Source: Dimorphilus gyrociliatus
Taxonomy: Eukaryota; Annelida; Polychaeta; Dinophilidae
DNA length: 64,000 nt
Assembly: GCA_904063045.1 (NCBI GenBank)
Contig: CAJFCJ010000009.1
Location: 2,170,968 to 2,234,967 of the forward strand
Direction of reading: 5' to 3'
The notes under the pieces are model-generated. The model was not told where the DNA came from and searched no databases. It worked only from the letters and a program-made list of their open reading frames with translations. This document shows positions 14,501-28,569 of this stretch, piece by piece (position 1 is the first letter of the stretch; every line of letters begins with the position of its first letter). The translations under genes were made by a program, and so were the position numbers.

Positions 14501-14921
14501 TATTTAAATATTTTCAATTAACCTTCTTGTATACTGTTCAAAACGTCTTTAACTTGAATACTGTTTATATGTAGTATGCAGGATGCAATCAAATTGGAAT
14601 CGATAGAATAAATTCGAATGCGGTAATCTTTTGAAAGGCAAACGAATTCTGCGATTTCTGGATTGTCTTTTATCCAAGAAAATCTAGAATATTGTAATTG
14701 ATAGTACTTTTATTTACAAGTTTTATTGGAAAGATCAAATGATGTTGTACAGACCGATAATATTTTCCTTCGATTTTTTGCAGCGTATTGTGTATATAAG
14801 CTAGAGAGTCATCTTTAAAGAGTACCAATAAAATTGCTTTATTTCTATTCAAACTAGCATACGAAATGTTGGATATATCTATATTATCTCTAAATTTGCG
14901 CAAGCGAACAACTTGAGCCAT
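5549..14921 (-). CDS. SPG11: spatacsin (SPG11)
   Basis: Very long minus-strand gene of about thirty exons separated mostly by 40-80-base introns, with one of about 400 bases near 8.65-9.05 kb. The clearest block is the C-terminal exon 6431-5815, encoding LRTALLDYLKP, a Cys-rich helical stretch (CLRRAKLSALQI), then VLEAYEMQREWANILFHRII and FIEDFKVRYKLTDE; this order matches the conserved spatacsin C-terminus. The last exon 5743-5549 gives the YCKENAE...PYAS tail. The N-terminal part (14921-13560) corresponds to the beta-propeller-like region. I chose the ATG at 14921 (AAAAATGGC context) over an in-frame ATG 45 bases upstream in a poorer context. The first intron, 14707-14667, is only 41 bases. 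Spatacsin works with spastizin (ZFYVE26) and AP-5 in lysosome reformation and endosome traffic; human loss causes spastic paraplegia 11. Not every internal exon junction was resolved, but the frame character and order are continuous. Confidence 0.9.
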
Positions 14922-15654
14922 TTTTGTCACAAGGGATCTAGGACATTTTGGTTTCAGGCAAAGCATAGATTTTTTTCATAGTCCTACATGTCATTGTCTC
15001 TAACCTGATTGGTCATTGGTGGAAAAAATTAATAGACCAATCAGCGATGAGAAGACAAAATGCAGAGAGGCGTTTTATTAAGCTAAATGAATATACTCTA
15101 CTTACAATTCTTGTATGTAATGTTTTGACGCTAAGACAAAATCGAAAGTAGTTCCTATCTATTCTTCTCCACACCTCAATAGGCCTATATAAGAGCATTT
15201 TTTTTTCAAGTTTTGAAAGTTTTCCAAGTTATAACTTTTAAATTACTTAATAAAAACTATTTTTTGTAATTAACTAATGATATAAATCAGTCAAAGTTCA
15301 TAAAATTAGATTTAGATCTAAACAACCCTGATTTAATTGTACAACAACATTTGACTAATTATAGAGATATGAAATGATCGTACAGGATATCTTTTGTGAT
15401 AAAATATGTTAAGGCTATCATTACAATATATATATAAATTTATATGTAATATCGACTATATTAACCATATGATGCGTGGAGGTAGCAGTCATGTAGTAAG
15501 AATAAAGAATTGTTTCAGATATATATCATATCACTTTCATTGTTAGGAAAACACCTGTGTTTTATTTTTTTTGGGAGGATTTTTAATGTAAATTTTTATA
15601 ACTCATTTGCAAACTTTCATTTGGTGGATTGAATTTAGTTCGCGTTCTGGAATA
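14922..15654. promoter_or_regulatory. divergent intergenic region with paired CCAAT boxes
   Basis: Shared upstream region of SPG11 (minus) and the SDR gene (plus). Two CCAAT boxes in opposite orientation (CTGATTGGTC at about 15008 and GACCAATCAGCG at about 15036) sit about 90-115 bases from the SPG11 start, a usual distance for NF-Y sites. The rest is AT-rich with no gene I can support; a 61-codon minus-strand open frame at 15013-15198 has no protein similarity I can see. Confidence 0.45.
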
Positions 15655-16878
15655 ATGACTTTTTTAACAATTGTATATGCTATTTTAATAATAGTTGTCG
15701 CTGTTTTTCTATTACGATGCTTAGAAATATTTCTTAGATCTTTTCGAATTAAGAATATTGATAAGAAGCATGTTCTTATTACAGGATGTGATTCCGGTTC
15801 TAAATACTTAATTTTACACTTTTAAGAACTTTTGATTTATTTCATTTACTTTTCCTCAATAGGTTTTGGATATTTATTAGCCAAGAAACTAGATAAGCAG
15901 GGAGTTCATGTTGTTGCTACTTGTCTTACCGAAAAAGGTACGACAAAGCTTGAGGATGAATGTTCGAGTCGATTGAAAGCTGTTACGTTAGATATTACTG
16001 ATGAAGAAGCCGTATCTGACTTGGCAGAATTCTTAAATTATGATTTAGGTGAGATTGGACTTCATGGTCTAGTTAATAATGCAGGAATTGGAGAACCTAG
16101 TGAGGGAGCGGACTGCCGTCATTTGATGGCTAAAGATCTCAGAGAACTATACGAAGTTAATACTTTTGCAATTGTTACAATGGTTAATAAGTTTTTGACT
16201 CTATTGGAGAAAGGAAAAGGTCGAATAGTAAACATGACTTCAATTAATGGGCGAATAATTGATCCTACTCTTACCAATATTCCTTATACAACGAGTAAAG
16301 CCGCTTCCGAAGCTATATCCGATAGTTATAGGTATAATTCTAGATATAAGATATCTCATTAATTTACTCGGAATTTTAAAACCCAAAAACAGAATTTTAT
16401 TCAAGGCGTATGGTATTCCAGTGAGCGTTCATATTATTGAGCCTGGATTTATTAAAACAGATATTCTAAATCCTGATAGAATGAGGTCTAGCTTCGAGAG
16501 AGGTAAGTATAGATGGACAAAAAGCGAACTAGAGAAAGAGAATGAGGTTTTTGAGGAATGTGAGTGCTAAAATTTGCTATGTGATAAAGGGAATACTTTA
16601 ATTCTTTATTCTATGTTTACATAGTTGGAAAGATATTAACTGTAGTTGATAAATTTGCATCTAAAAGGCCTGGATTAGTTGTAAGAGCTTATGAACATGC
16701 GCTCTTCTCAAAATGGCCAAAGAAGCGTTATAGCGTCGAAGTTGGATTGGATTTGATCGTATCATATCTTCCTTCAATAATTCAAGATGCTTTTGTCATA
16801 CTTCAATTCTATCTAGTTGTAGATGCAGCATCAAAAATTAAACAATCGGCTTTTGATCTTAAAAATAAAGAAGAATAA
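15655..16878 (+). CDS. short-chain dehydrogenase, retinol/17-beta-HSD-like (SDR9C-type)
   Basis: Four exons fit in one frame: 15655-15796, 15863-16331, 16393-16559 and 16625-16878, about 343 residues. An N-terminal membrane anchor (AILIIVVAVFLLRCL) is followed by the cofactor motif ITGCDSGFGYLLA (TGxxxGxG), the core NNAG motif (GLVNNAGIG), a serine-bearing NMTSINGR and the catalytic YTTSK (YxxxK) near residue 205. Downstream VSVHIIEPGFIKT matches the family substrate loop. Known members oxidise retinol or hydroxysteroids at the ER membrane, usually with NAD(H) or NADP(H); the substrate here is unknown. D-beta-hydroxybutyrate dehydrogenase is a possible alternative. The third exon could use an earlier donor (GAGAGAG|GTAAGT near 16501), giving a shorter isoform in the same phase. 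All catalytic residues are present, so it should be active. Confidence 0.88.
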
Positions 16879-17378
16879 GAAGATAAATTTTAAAATTAAC
16901 AATCAAAATGCGAGTGATGAATTAAGATAAAATAACTAAATAACTTGTAACTTTTTGAATAATGATTTTAAATTGAATAATAAATTGTTAAAGAGAAAGA
17001 ATACTACACAATCAATATCTTACATGTGGTGTATTTTTATGTATACATATGATATATAAAAATATATATATATCTAAGAGTTTTTATAAAACTAAATTTA
17101 GCCTATAAACCTTTAAAAAACAAAAAAATAATATTTGATATTGAATATTAATAGAAAAATAATAATTAATAGTGTTTGCATTGTTTATGTTTATGCTTTT
17201 GGATGGAAGAGCGTTATGTTAAGTATAGGAAGTAGTAACATTTAAAAAAACAGTATATAAATAACTATTAGTTGTTTAAACTAATCAAACCAAACCCCAT
17301 CTAGATAAGTCTGTTATCCTTACACCATTTATTTTGTTTTTTAACTTATCATTCTCTTCAAAAGGCGAATTTTTCAAA
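16879..17378. other. convergent 3' intergenic region
   Basis: Gap between the SDR gene end and the RUNDC1 end, both transcribed toward it. AT-rich; nothing coding seen. Confidence 0.5.
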
Positions 17379-19562
<2,184 letters not shown>

Positions 19563-20765
19563 TTTAAGCTATTTTAATGGAAGAATAAATGAATAAAAGC
19601 ATATTTGTACTCTTGTTCTTGATGAAACTAGCCTATTAATAACAACAAATGAGCGGAAACACTTAAATAATATGTACACACCGATGTATAGTCGACAACA
19701 GCAGTTACAAATCGATTTCTATGGAGTTAAATTCACTTTTTCTTCCTACATCCCATACACGAGGCATCGCCAGTGCCGCCATCTTTAACAATAATTTTGT
19801 TCAATCATTGAATGATGAATGATCTAAATATATACCGCAAATATAATAACTTATCTCTTCAACTGTTTAAAATACATTCTTCAAAAATTGATAAAAACTT
19901 TGTTTTTACTGATATTACAAAACTTTCATTTTTTTAAATAATATAATATATTCAATCATTTCCAATTCTTTAGTTTTGAATTAACGTGTTAAAAATATCA
20001 TTAACACTGTAAAAAATAATTAAAAAATTAGAATAGAGAGGATGCGATCAACTCTTTTCAGTATAATATCAAAATAATTATTTTTATATGAGGGTGGCTG
20101 CCGAGTGCCTCTCTGTTGATATAAGTTTTAAAGTTTTAATAATATAAATTAGCTATTAAAGCCTTCTTTTAGAGATAATTTAGTAACAATTTATATTTTT
20201 TTTACAAATTTACATAAGTATAGGCTTAAAATTCTAAATATGCAGGATTTATGGAGGCTATGTCAAAAAAATAATATATATATATACATTCATTAAAATA
20301 GGGGAGGTACAATGACGCTATGACTTGCATAAATGATTAATTAAGCCTGTACAGATGTCTTAAAACTTATCGAACAAATATAAATATACCTACCTACAGG
20401 ACAGGATAAATATAGAAAATAAATAAATATACAATATGTAGTATAGGCTTAACTCTTGTAGAGTAGGGAAAGAAAACAAAAATAAATCAATAATCACTGT
20501 TAAATACAAATTTGGTATGAATTTTTCATTGTCTAGTCTAGAAACCAAAGTTTACAATACCTATTTGATTTTTTTTTTAGCATTATTAATAATTTATTGC
20601 CTACTTAATTTGTTTTCTACTCGTCCCTATAATTCATCAGTTAAAATATGAAATTATACAGCTATGGCTTCGGTGAACGTATAAAGGAATGTATGAAATT
20701 TATGTATATATCTTCTATGGATGTGTTTACGAATAACTATTTCTAAAATTATATCTCTTCTAAGA
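19563..20765. other. intergenic, promoter side of RUNDC1 and of the NLR-like gene
   Basis: About 1.2 kb, AT-rich, divergent between RUNDC1 and the NACHT-LRR gene. No coding stretch or RNA gene seen. Confidence 0.5.
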
Positions 20766-23700
20766 ATGGATTATAACACGATACATTTTAACGAATTCAG
20801 TGGTATGTTCTTTATATTTATAATTTTATGAAATGTTATTGTTATTGTATTTTAATCCTTCACCTCTAGAATATGTTCCATTTTGTATTAGTATTTTCGA
20901 TAAGGAATTTGCACAAGCTCTCTCAACGAATGAATCTTTTGATCACATATACTCTCAATTTCCTCGTATTAAAAATTCAATGAAGAGAGAAGATCTTTAT
21001 CAGGAGAATGTTCAATTAGGAAGAGAAATGTGTCTTACTAATTGCAGAATGTTCTTATTGGAAGCCCTTCGTTTTTATTCGTTAGATGAATTCTTAGAAA
21101 TTTTTAAATTAAATGGGACAATGAAGCAGAGAGAGATCGCTCAAAAATCCTATATTTTAAATATTAACCTTTGTAAGTAGACATAATCGCTAATGATTCT
21201 AACGTAAATGATTATACGCCATCTAGTGGCAACAACAAATGAGAGATGCATAAAACACATTTAATCTTATATTTTTTCTATTTTCTCTTTCCTTAAATAA
21301 AAAAGGTAGAAAATTTTCGCCGTTGAAAGACGAATCAATTAATATATGGGGTAATTACTATTGGACAAAGCTAACTTCACAATTAAAGGAACTCTATTCA
21401 AGCACGCACTTCCAAGAAAAGAACATTCTTAAAAAAGAACATTTTTATAATAAAGTTAAATGGCTAATTGGTAATCAAACAGGTTTTTTACCGAAAAAGA
21501 CGCTATTAAAAGATTTTCCTAATTACGTTATCGATAATGATAAATTAATAGCCGATTATAACAATACTCAAGATAATCAAATAATTGAGACTATCTTGAA
21601 AATTAATTGGAGGAAATTGGTAATAAAAGGTGCAAAAGGAATAGGAAAATCTCTTATTCTGAAGAAAATTGCAGCAAGTTGGGCAAGGAAAACGGAAGTT
21701 ACTTCAAAATTAGTTCTTTTTATACCGCAGGCCTACAGAGTTCATGATTTTCAATCTCTTGTTAAAATTATATGCAGCGAACTATTGATTGACCTTGATC
21801 GTGAACTGTATTTTCATGTTGAAAAATTATTGGAGAATTTACCTGAGAACATAATACTGCTGTTGGATGACTCATTCTCAGCTGATAATCGACGAGATTC
21901 TTCTCACTGCTATCCTTATTTATCTAATTTTGTTGTTATTGCCACTAGCTCTATTAACCAATTAGAGGCGGACAAAGTACAAGATTTTAAAGTAGTAGAA
22001 ATTGAAGAGGAATTTCTAGAGCAGAGCTTTAAAAAAGTTATAAATAGAGAATATTCGATAGACGCCGATAATCTAATTAAAGAATTAACGTTCTTCGGCC
22101 TCAATTTCTTCTTATTATTTCCAAAATATTGGTTTATTATCGTAAAATTATGGCAGAAGAGATTACCAGTTAATAATTTCTTTTTAAGCCTACTAAAAAG
22201 TTGTTTTGGCATCAAGGCAAAAGTTCTTACTGATTTATTGTTAGTATCATTCAATTATATAATTAATTTGGAAAATAAGGAGAACAACGGCTACCAATCG
22301 AAATATTCTGCTATCAACTGTATATTAACAACTAACGAAGAAGGTAATCAGCAATTTAAAAGTAATAAGATAAGAAATTTATTAATTGCCGAACACTTAA
22401 TAAGAAATGAAACAGATTTACAATTATTCATTAAAAATCATGAGTTAATACGAAGCGAAGACGACACACTAATCTTTGACGTGATCTTTTATATTCTTTT
22501 GACAGTAAAGAACGCTCCTAAGGGTTTAGATGAATTAATAACCATTGAACCGTTCGAAAATCAATTAGTGATAATTATGCATACTGTTGAAAATTTTGAT
22601 AGGAAATTTGAATTATTTAACTGTCGAGAAATGGTAATAAACTTGGAAAAGTATTCGACATATTACCTTGACAGACTTATTAGAAATATTAAATTTTTCA
22701 TTTCCAAATTAAATAGAAAAGATAATTTCAAGTTGACTTTTAAATCTGATAAGGATTTAAATGGTTTTTGGAATAAAAGACTTGTTGAGTTTGTTAATGG
22801 GATATTAACTAACTTTACATCTAATAATATAAAATTAAGGGAACTATGCTTTAAAATTGGTCACGTTCCTAATGAAGAAAAGATTTTACAGAATATCAAC
22901 AATTATAAAGAAAAAGAACACAATGATTTAGCTGTAATACTCTGGAATTTGAATGAAGACTTTTATCATTCAATCAATCAGTACTTAATTTCGAACCATA
23001 ACGTTTATCTACTATGTTTAATCAAATGTAATGAATATTCTAATATTTTGGGAAATATTAGACAGAATAGGCTACAATTTATTGTTATTTATAATAGTAA
23101 TAACATTGTTCCAATTCTTCCCTTAAAGGAGAGAATCAAATTGAATTCATTAATTATTGAAAGTATACATTCGAATATAAAGAGTATTGATGTACAGAAT
23201 TCAACAAATGTTTCGTCCCGTAATTTCGAGAATAATTACAAGAGAGCTATAGAAATTTGCTCTAATTTGAACTTTGTTGATAGTTTAACCAAATTTTCTA
23301 TATCTTTTAGAAATATTGCAACAGCTATACCTGCAGTTGTTAAATCATTAAATAATAAAGAAATTACCGAATTGTACTTGGAAGATTGCGGTATTAATCT
23401 CTACTTATTAATCGATTTAAAAAGGTATCTGGTAGATTTAAAGACTTTAAAATATTTAAATGTTTGCCGTAATAATTTGGATGGAATTGTATCGAACAAT
23501 CTCAACTCTGAAATACAATGTTTACAGTTACAAAGATTAAATATGGATATGTGCGGTATATCAGACGATAGTATTTATTATTTAAATAATTATTTCTTCA
23601 GAAATAGCAATATAAAAAGGCTACAATTATCTTATAATTTTATATCTAAAAGTCTTAAAAGTCTATTACAATCAATTAATTTGGTAAACGAATTAACTAT

Positions 23701-24004
23701 TCGAAGCAACGATATAACAAAAGGAGATTTATTGTGTGCTGTAAAACTCTTTCAAAGTATGGAAGAATTAAAGAAAATTGATCTTAGCGAAAACGATATA
23801 GAAGAATCAGCTGCCAATCTATTTGAAAATCTCGGAGGAAAAGTTGAAGAAGTTCATCTCGAATTTTGCGGTATTAATGAATTAACGGCAAAATATATTT
23901 CTCATCAGTTAAAACAACGTAATAATAATTTAAAGGTAATTAATTTGAATAGAAACTTTTGTATAAGTAAAAATTACGAATGTTTAATTGCAAATTATAA
24001 ATGA
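20766..24004 (+). CDS. NACHT-LRR protein (NLR-like)
   Basis: Three exons fit in frame: 20766-20802, 20870-21172 and 21306-24004, about 1012 residues. Residues 1-115 form a small helical N-terminal domain (LTNCRMFLLEALRFYSLDEF) that recalls the second half of a death-fold/CARD but is too divergent to name. A P-loop GAKGIGKS lies at about residues 222-229, followed by a Walker B-like ENIILLLDDSF about 70 residues later and a helical region, as in NACHT ATPases. The last 220 residues hold leucine-rich repeats of ribonuclease-inhibitor type with repeated CGI and LxLSxN patterns (LYLEDCGINL, IDLSENDIEE, VHLEFCGINE). Animal NLRs sense microbial or damage signals in the cytosol and oligomerise through NACHT. 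No neighbour suggests its pathway. The giant last exon is unlike the exon-rich genes around it. NLR-like architecture is clear; the N-terminal effector type is not. Confidence 0.8.
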
Positions 24005-25097
24005 AAAGTAATTAAATAAATATGAATATTAATTAATAAAGCGTTATTTATATTATTTTAATGAATTGAATCATAATATACACATCATCATAATAATAAG
24101 ATAATGCCGAAGTCATATAGCAACAAGTAGATAATTACATACGTGACTTTTTTATTCGTTCATACAATGGTGAAGGAGCTTCTACAATTAGGCTGTAAAA
24201 GCATTACCCTTTTGAGATTAAATTGCATTACAATTAACCTAGTTTCCTAAAAGAACGTGACCCCATTATGTTATTTCTTACCACCTGTTACACTCCCAAC
24301 TTCACGTAGGTTACACTTTCGTTTGTTAATTAGCATACGAAAAGCAGTCGAATTAATGAAGCAGTTGTAATTACCGGACTCCGGATCCAGACACATAAAA
24401 ATATCTACCAGTGATTTCCATCAAAATTTCAAGGCATAATGCCTTTAGAAACAGAAATATATCCATCACACAATATTTTATAATAAATATCCCTCTATTT
24501 GGATCTGAAGGATTCTCCTTCTATTCTTTCAATTACAATACAAAGGCGTCTAAGTTTCTATTCGTTAAACTAACCATCTAATTCCCTTTGGTTTTAAATT
24601 AGCCCAATAGTGATAACGAAGTAGGTAATTGGGTAGTTGTTATTAAACTTAATTCGTTCTAACTCGAAACTTGGACGACAAATGCACCTGCTATTCGGAA
24701 AAAAGGAAATTGCAACGTTTCTTGCGCAGTTTGGTTAATAGCAATTTATAAAAACATCTGCCTAAAGAGTTTCGAATGAATATAAGAGAAAAAGTAAGAA
24801 AAAGAAGGGTATAATCAGAAACACAACCGACTTTGATCTTTCAATCATAATGATAACAATAACGATGAGTAATTATCGCGTCTTTGATTCGAATAATATA
24901 ATCGTAGGTGGTCGGAAACGTGCGATCCGAACAGGTGATGTGTTCATGCGTTCTCGCACACTTGATTGAACATAATAAAATCTTTAGGAAACAAAGAATT
25001 TAGCGCTGACCAATCAGCGTCTAGTATGTAAATGAGGCTCCCGTTTATTAGTCTATATAAGAAGGAGTTTACAAATTATCCGGCGAATTATATCGCA
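24005..25097. promoter_or_regulatory. upstream region of rough with CCAAT and TATA-like boxes
   Basis: About 1.1 kb between the NLR-like gene and the rough start, more mixed in base composition than other spacers. Near its end are GACCAATCAGCG (about 25008) and TATATAA at 25054-25060, 38 bases before the chosen ATG. No coding region seen. Confidence 0.45.
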
Positions 25098-25561
25098 ATG
25101 GACGTGGGAAGTAAATTACCTGGTAAATCGGCTTTTTGTTCAATTTCGATGCTTATATCACCAACTCCAAGTGAAAATCGGTCTACTATATCTCAAACAA
25201 GTTTTCTCGGAATCGCTCAAAAGCATATAGCAGCTCTAGAGGAACAAAGTTTGAATAAGGAACTTTACTTCAATAACATGAAGGATTTTCAAGGAAATAG
25301 CTATCCAGAATTCTTGAGAAGCAATAACGAAATGTTTTCAATGGGTTAGTAAAAAGAGGAATGATAAACAAATATTGTTATTTTATTTAGGGTAAAGAGT
25401 GTAACAAAAAAAAAGGGGATCAACAGAAAAAATGGCTTTTCTTATATTTTAATCATACATCTGCAAATGCTTTTAGATTGACAAGGACGGAAACTGTCAA
25501 CTTTAATAAGTTTTTTTTAAACTTCCGTTTAAAGAACCTATTATAAAATAATAAATGATAT

Positions 25562-25593
<32 letters not shown>

Positions 25594-26688
25594 CTGTATA
25601 TATATGTAGCTGTCATAGGATAAAATGTCTCATTTTCACCAATAATTTCTACTAGCAATTAAAAATGAATTCTTTTCTCTTTAAGCTAATTTAAATATTA
25701 TAATTAATGATTTCTTATTTATTGAATTTCTTGAATAATCAGGAAATAATTCTTGTTACTAAAAAATTAAGGGAAAGCGATATTTGCATGTCTAAATTAG
25801 ATTTTAATTAAATTAAGTAATTTATTCGCTCTCTATTTATGGCTTTGGACTTTTTTTTTCCTTTCTAAAGATGCTATTCTCTTAAATGGATCATTATGCA
25901 AATTATATTAATGTAGTATTAAAAAGGACATTCTTAGTACAATATTAATAAAGATTCATTTCATTAGAGAAACCTGAACTTTTTTTTTCTAGGTATATTA
26001 ATTCTCTTAAGAGCTTAATTAAATAATGAAAGTGTAAAGATTGCGATATGCTTAAAAGATCCTAATATAAAAATCTCTTATGTAAGTGTCTTTTGATATA
26101 ATGTACAATTCTTTTCTATAAACACAGTGCCCGCTAAGAGACGCCGACGAGAAACACACTCAAGACGACAAAGAACAACGTTCACATCGCAACAGACACT
26201 CAAATTAGAGCTCGAATACCAAAGGACCGGTAAGTATCATTTCTTAATTATTATTCAATAAATAATTAAAATAATCTTTCCTTTCCGTTTTCTTTCCCTT
26301 TTTCTCGCTTTCTTCTATTATTTTTCTATTATTAGCATTTTTCATAATAGAATATATTACAAGGCCAAGAAGATTTGAACTCGCCGAGCTTTTACATTTA
26401 AGTGAGACCCAAATAAAAATATGGTTTCAAAATAGGAGGGCCAAGGACAAACGAATCGAAAAGGCTCAAGTTGACCAACATATCAGGTAGATGATAACTT
26501 GAATTTATACATATGTATATATCTTTTTTTCACATTGCAGAGCTATCAATTTGTCAAGTTGCTTACAATCTGCAAATAATCTTCAATCTCTTTACAATCC
26601 GGCCGTTTCGACTTCGTTTCCTTATTTTTCAGGTGTTACTATGCCAGAAATAAGTAATGTTTCAAGGAAACCTACATACATATATTAA
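25098..26688 (+). CDS. ro: homeobox protein rough
   Basis: Four exons join exactly: 25098-25344, 26128-26229, 26351-26486 and 26541-26688, about 210 residues. The homeodomain is split by an intron and reads [19 protein letters not shown], then [19 protein letters not shown], then [20 protein letters not shown]; the recognition helix and the following [11 protein letters not shown] are typical of rough, a homeobox class known from insects and some lophotrochozoans. It should be a DNA-binding transcription factor of the nucleus, with a developmental, probably neural, role inferred from insects. The N-terminus has a short hydrophobic patch ([13 protein letters not shown]). An in-frame ATG at 25032 lies upstream of the TATA-like box, so I took the ATG at 25098. 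The first intron of about 0.8 kb is long for this window and may carry control elements. Confidence 0.92.
25567..25604. repeat. (AT)n microsatellite with TACTGTATA core
   Basis: An AT run inside intron 1 of rough is interrupted by ATACTGTATA, a variant that recurs in other AT runs of the window. Confidence 0.9.
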
Positions 26689-27389
26689 ATATCAATGTTA
26701 ATATTTAAAAAGACAAACGAATAACATATGTACAGCATATTTTCAAAAAAAACATGTATAAGTATGTTAAAGGGCAATGAACTTTCTTTTTTTTTAGTTT
26801 TACTAACCTATATAGACCTAATAATCTTAATTATATCAATATTCATCTAATATCCTCAAATGTCTATCTAGTTAATGTTGTAATTAAAATTTCTAATAAT
26901 TAATGAGACGCTTTGAATTTCTTTTCTTAACATATAAGTATATTATTAATGACTAATAAATATACCTATTAATTCTTCTATTTATTAATCATCAATTACC
27001 AAATAACTTTAAAACTAATTATAAAGATAATTCAAAAATATTTATTAAGACTTCCGTAAGTTGTGATGACCTTTATTTACTTTCAAGGTTATGATAATAT
27101 AACTATAAAAATTATTATAATAATTTCTAGTCAATTTTATTATCATTTTTGTTTCTTTACAGCAAAAGATTAATTTAAGAATCAAGGTTGAGTAATATGA
27201 GTTTAATATGAAGATTTCTAATCTACCATATTCCCCTTTACTACCTCCAATTTCTATTACCTTACATTTCATCCTTTAGCTAATTATATAAATTAATTTC
27301 TTCTTCTTGGATAGAAGAAACATTCCATGTTCCTTTTGAATTAAAATATTAAATATCAGTATTATAAATATCTCTGTTTTAAGATAATA

Positions 27390-27968
27390 TTATAATCCCA
27401 TGTTGGGATAAACTTCGGTACAACATTCATATTCCGAAACTATTCGAATTGCGTTTTGTTTTACAATCTCAAAGTTTGAATTATCATATTGTTGCAATTC
27501 GAGACGCTTAGAATAATCTTGGAACGTAATACTCATATCTTTTCCTGTGTGAATCCAGGAACCAAATATTATTGGGCACGTATGGGTACCATTGAAATTA
27601 TCTTTACAATGAATCCTGTTTTTTAACATATAATATGTTTGTAATAAAATGTTAAAAATTGAATATAATCAACATTTACGATTAAATACTTTTTATAATA
27701 TGTCTGCCAGCGGTTCGATTATATGATTTTCCTTATCCGACCTTATCCTTCCAAATATTATTAATATTAATCGCACTTTGTCAATGATTCTCCGAGGACC
27801 AAGAGAGTCTTGGATCGGTCCAGTTCTAAATATTAGTTTATACAAATGATTAAAGTCTCTCATAAAATGAATATCATTCATTTTTCGATAGGACATTCAC
27901 AAGACTAAGTATAAATATAAGAGGATTAGGCCAACTTTTGGATGAGTCTTCTTTAAAATTGATTCCAT
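27390..27968 (-). pseudogene. gutted acetylcholine-binding-protein-like copy
   Basis: A minus-strand gene relic. An ATG at 27968 opens a signal-like peptide (VGLILLYLYLVL); a possible 42-base intron joins it to 27858 onward, where RDFNHLYKLIF resembles the N-terminal helix of AChBP. The frame stops at 27693. A second block, 27629-27390, matches the C-terminal half: a Cys-loop with nine residues between cysteines (HCKDNFNGTHTCP), FGSW holding the loop B tryptophan, and loop C as YECCTEVY. The roughly 80 central residues (strands with loop A and the complementary face) are absent, with only about 60 bases between the blocks, and the last strand is cut after the CC loop. I read it as a decaying tandem copy of the intact gene at 29886-30785, though the preserved binding residues leave open a truncated product. 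Confidence 0.6.
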
Positions 27969-28478
27969 TACATCTTCCCTTGAGTTTCTATATGAAAATA
28001 TTTCTTATAATAAATTTATCATAAGGATTGCGTAAGGATATGCAGGAAAATTTTAGATTTTGCTAAAACAGCACTATAGACGAGAAGGACAGCGAAGAAG
28101 ACCAAAGTGTTCTTATAGTGGCCTTATACTCATATAAATTTAATATATATGTATATATTAGTATATATGCAGTATATACAATATTTATATTGTTTCCTTA
28201 ATTAACGTTTTACTGTTGATTTGTACAATTAATTAACTTTTCAGCAGTAGTTGGCAAGTACAATATTGAGGCTAATCCCTCTCATTAAAGACCCACAAAG
28301 TAACAACTAAACACAGTAAATATTATTAATGATTTCATTTTGAAGTCTATAGAACTTTAATGGTTTGTTTTGTTTGTCTTTAATAATTGCTCCTAAAAGA
28401 AGGAAAAGTTTCTCTTATGAAGTATTATATCATATTGAAATTACGTTATCATTTTAGCACAATAATGTACAATTGTAG
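27969..28478. other. spacer between AChBP relic and rough relic
   Basis: AT-rich. In the duplication model the junction of the two copies falls here. No gene seen. Confidence 0.4.
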
Positions 28479-28569
28479 TTCAGTTCGGCTGTTTCCTTTT
28501 CCTTTTCTTTCTCTTTTTGGTGTTAAGGTTACGGAAATGAGAAACGTTTCTAGGAAACCTCGCTTATAG
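28479..28569 (+). pseudogene. relic of the last exon of rough
   Basis: The frame ending at the TAG at 28567-28569 reads FGVKVTEMRNVSRKPRL, against [19 protein letters not shown] at the end of rough. At the DNA level GTTTCTAGGAAACCT matches GTTTCAAGGAAACCT, and upstream bases also align (TTCGGCTGTTTCC with CCGGCCGTTTCG). No homeobox exon is found nearby, so this is a detached, decaying copy of the rough 3' end. It lies between the AChBP relic and the intact AChBP gene, in the orientation of rough. Confidence 0.6.

Noticed and set aside
15013-15198. Minus-strand open frame upstream of SPG11
   Set aside because: Covers the paired CCAAT boxes, no ATG context or family similarity; more likely promoter.
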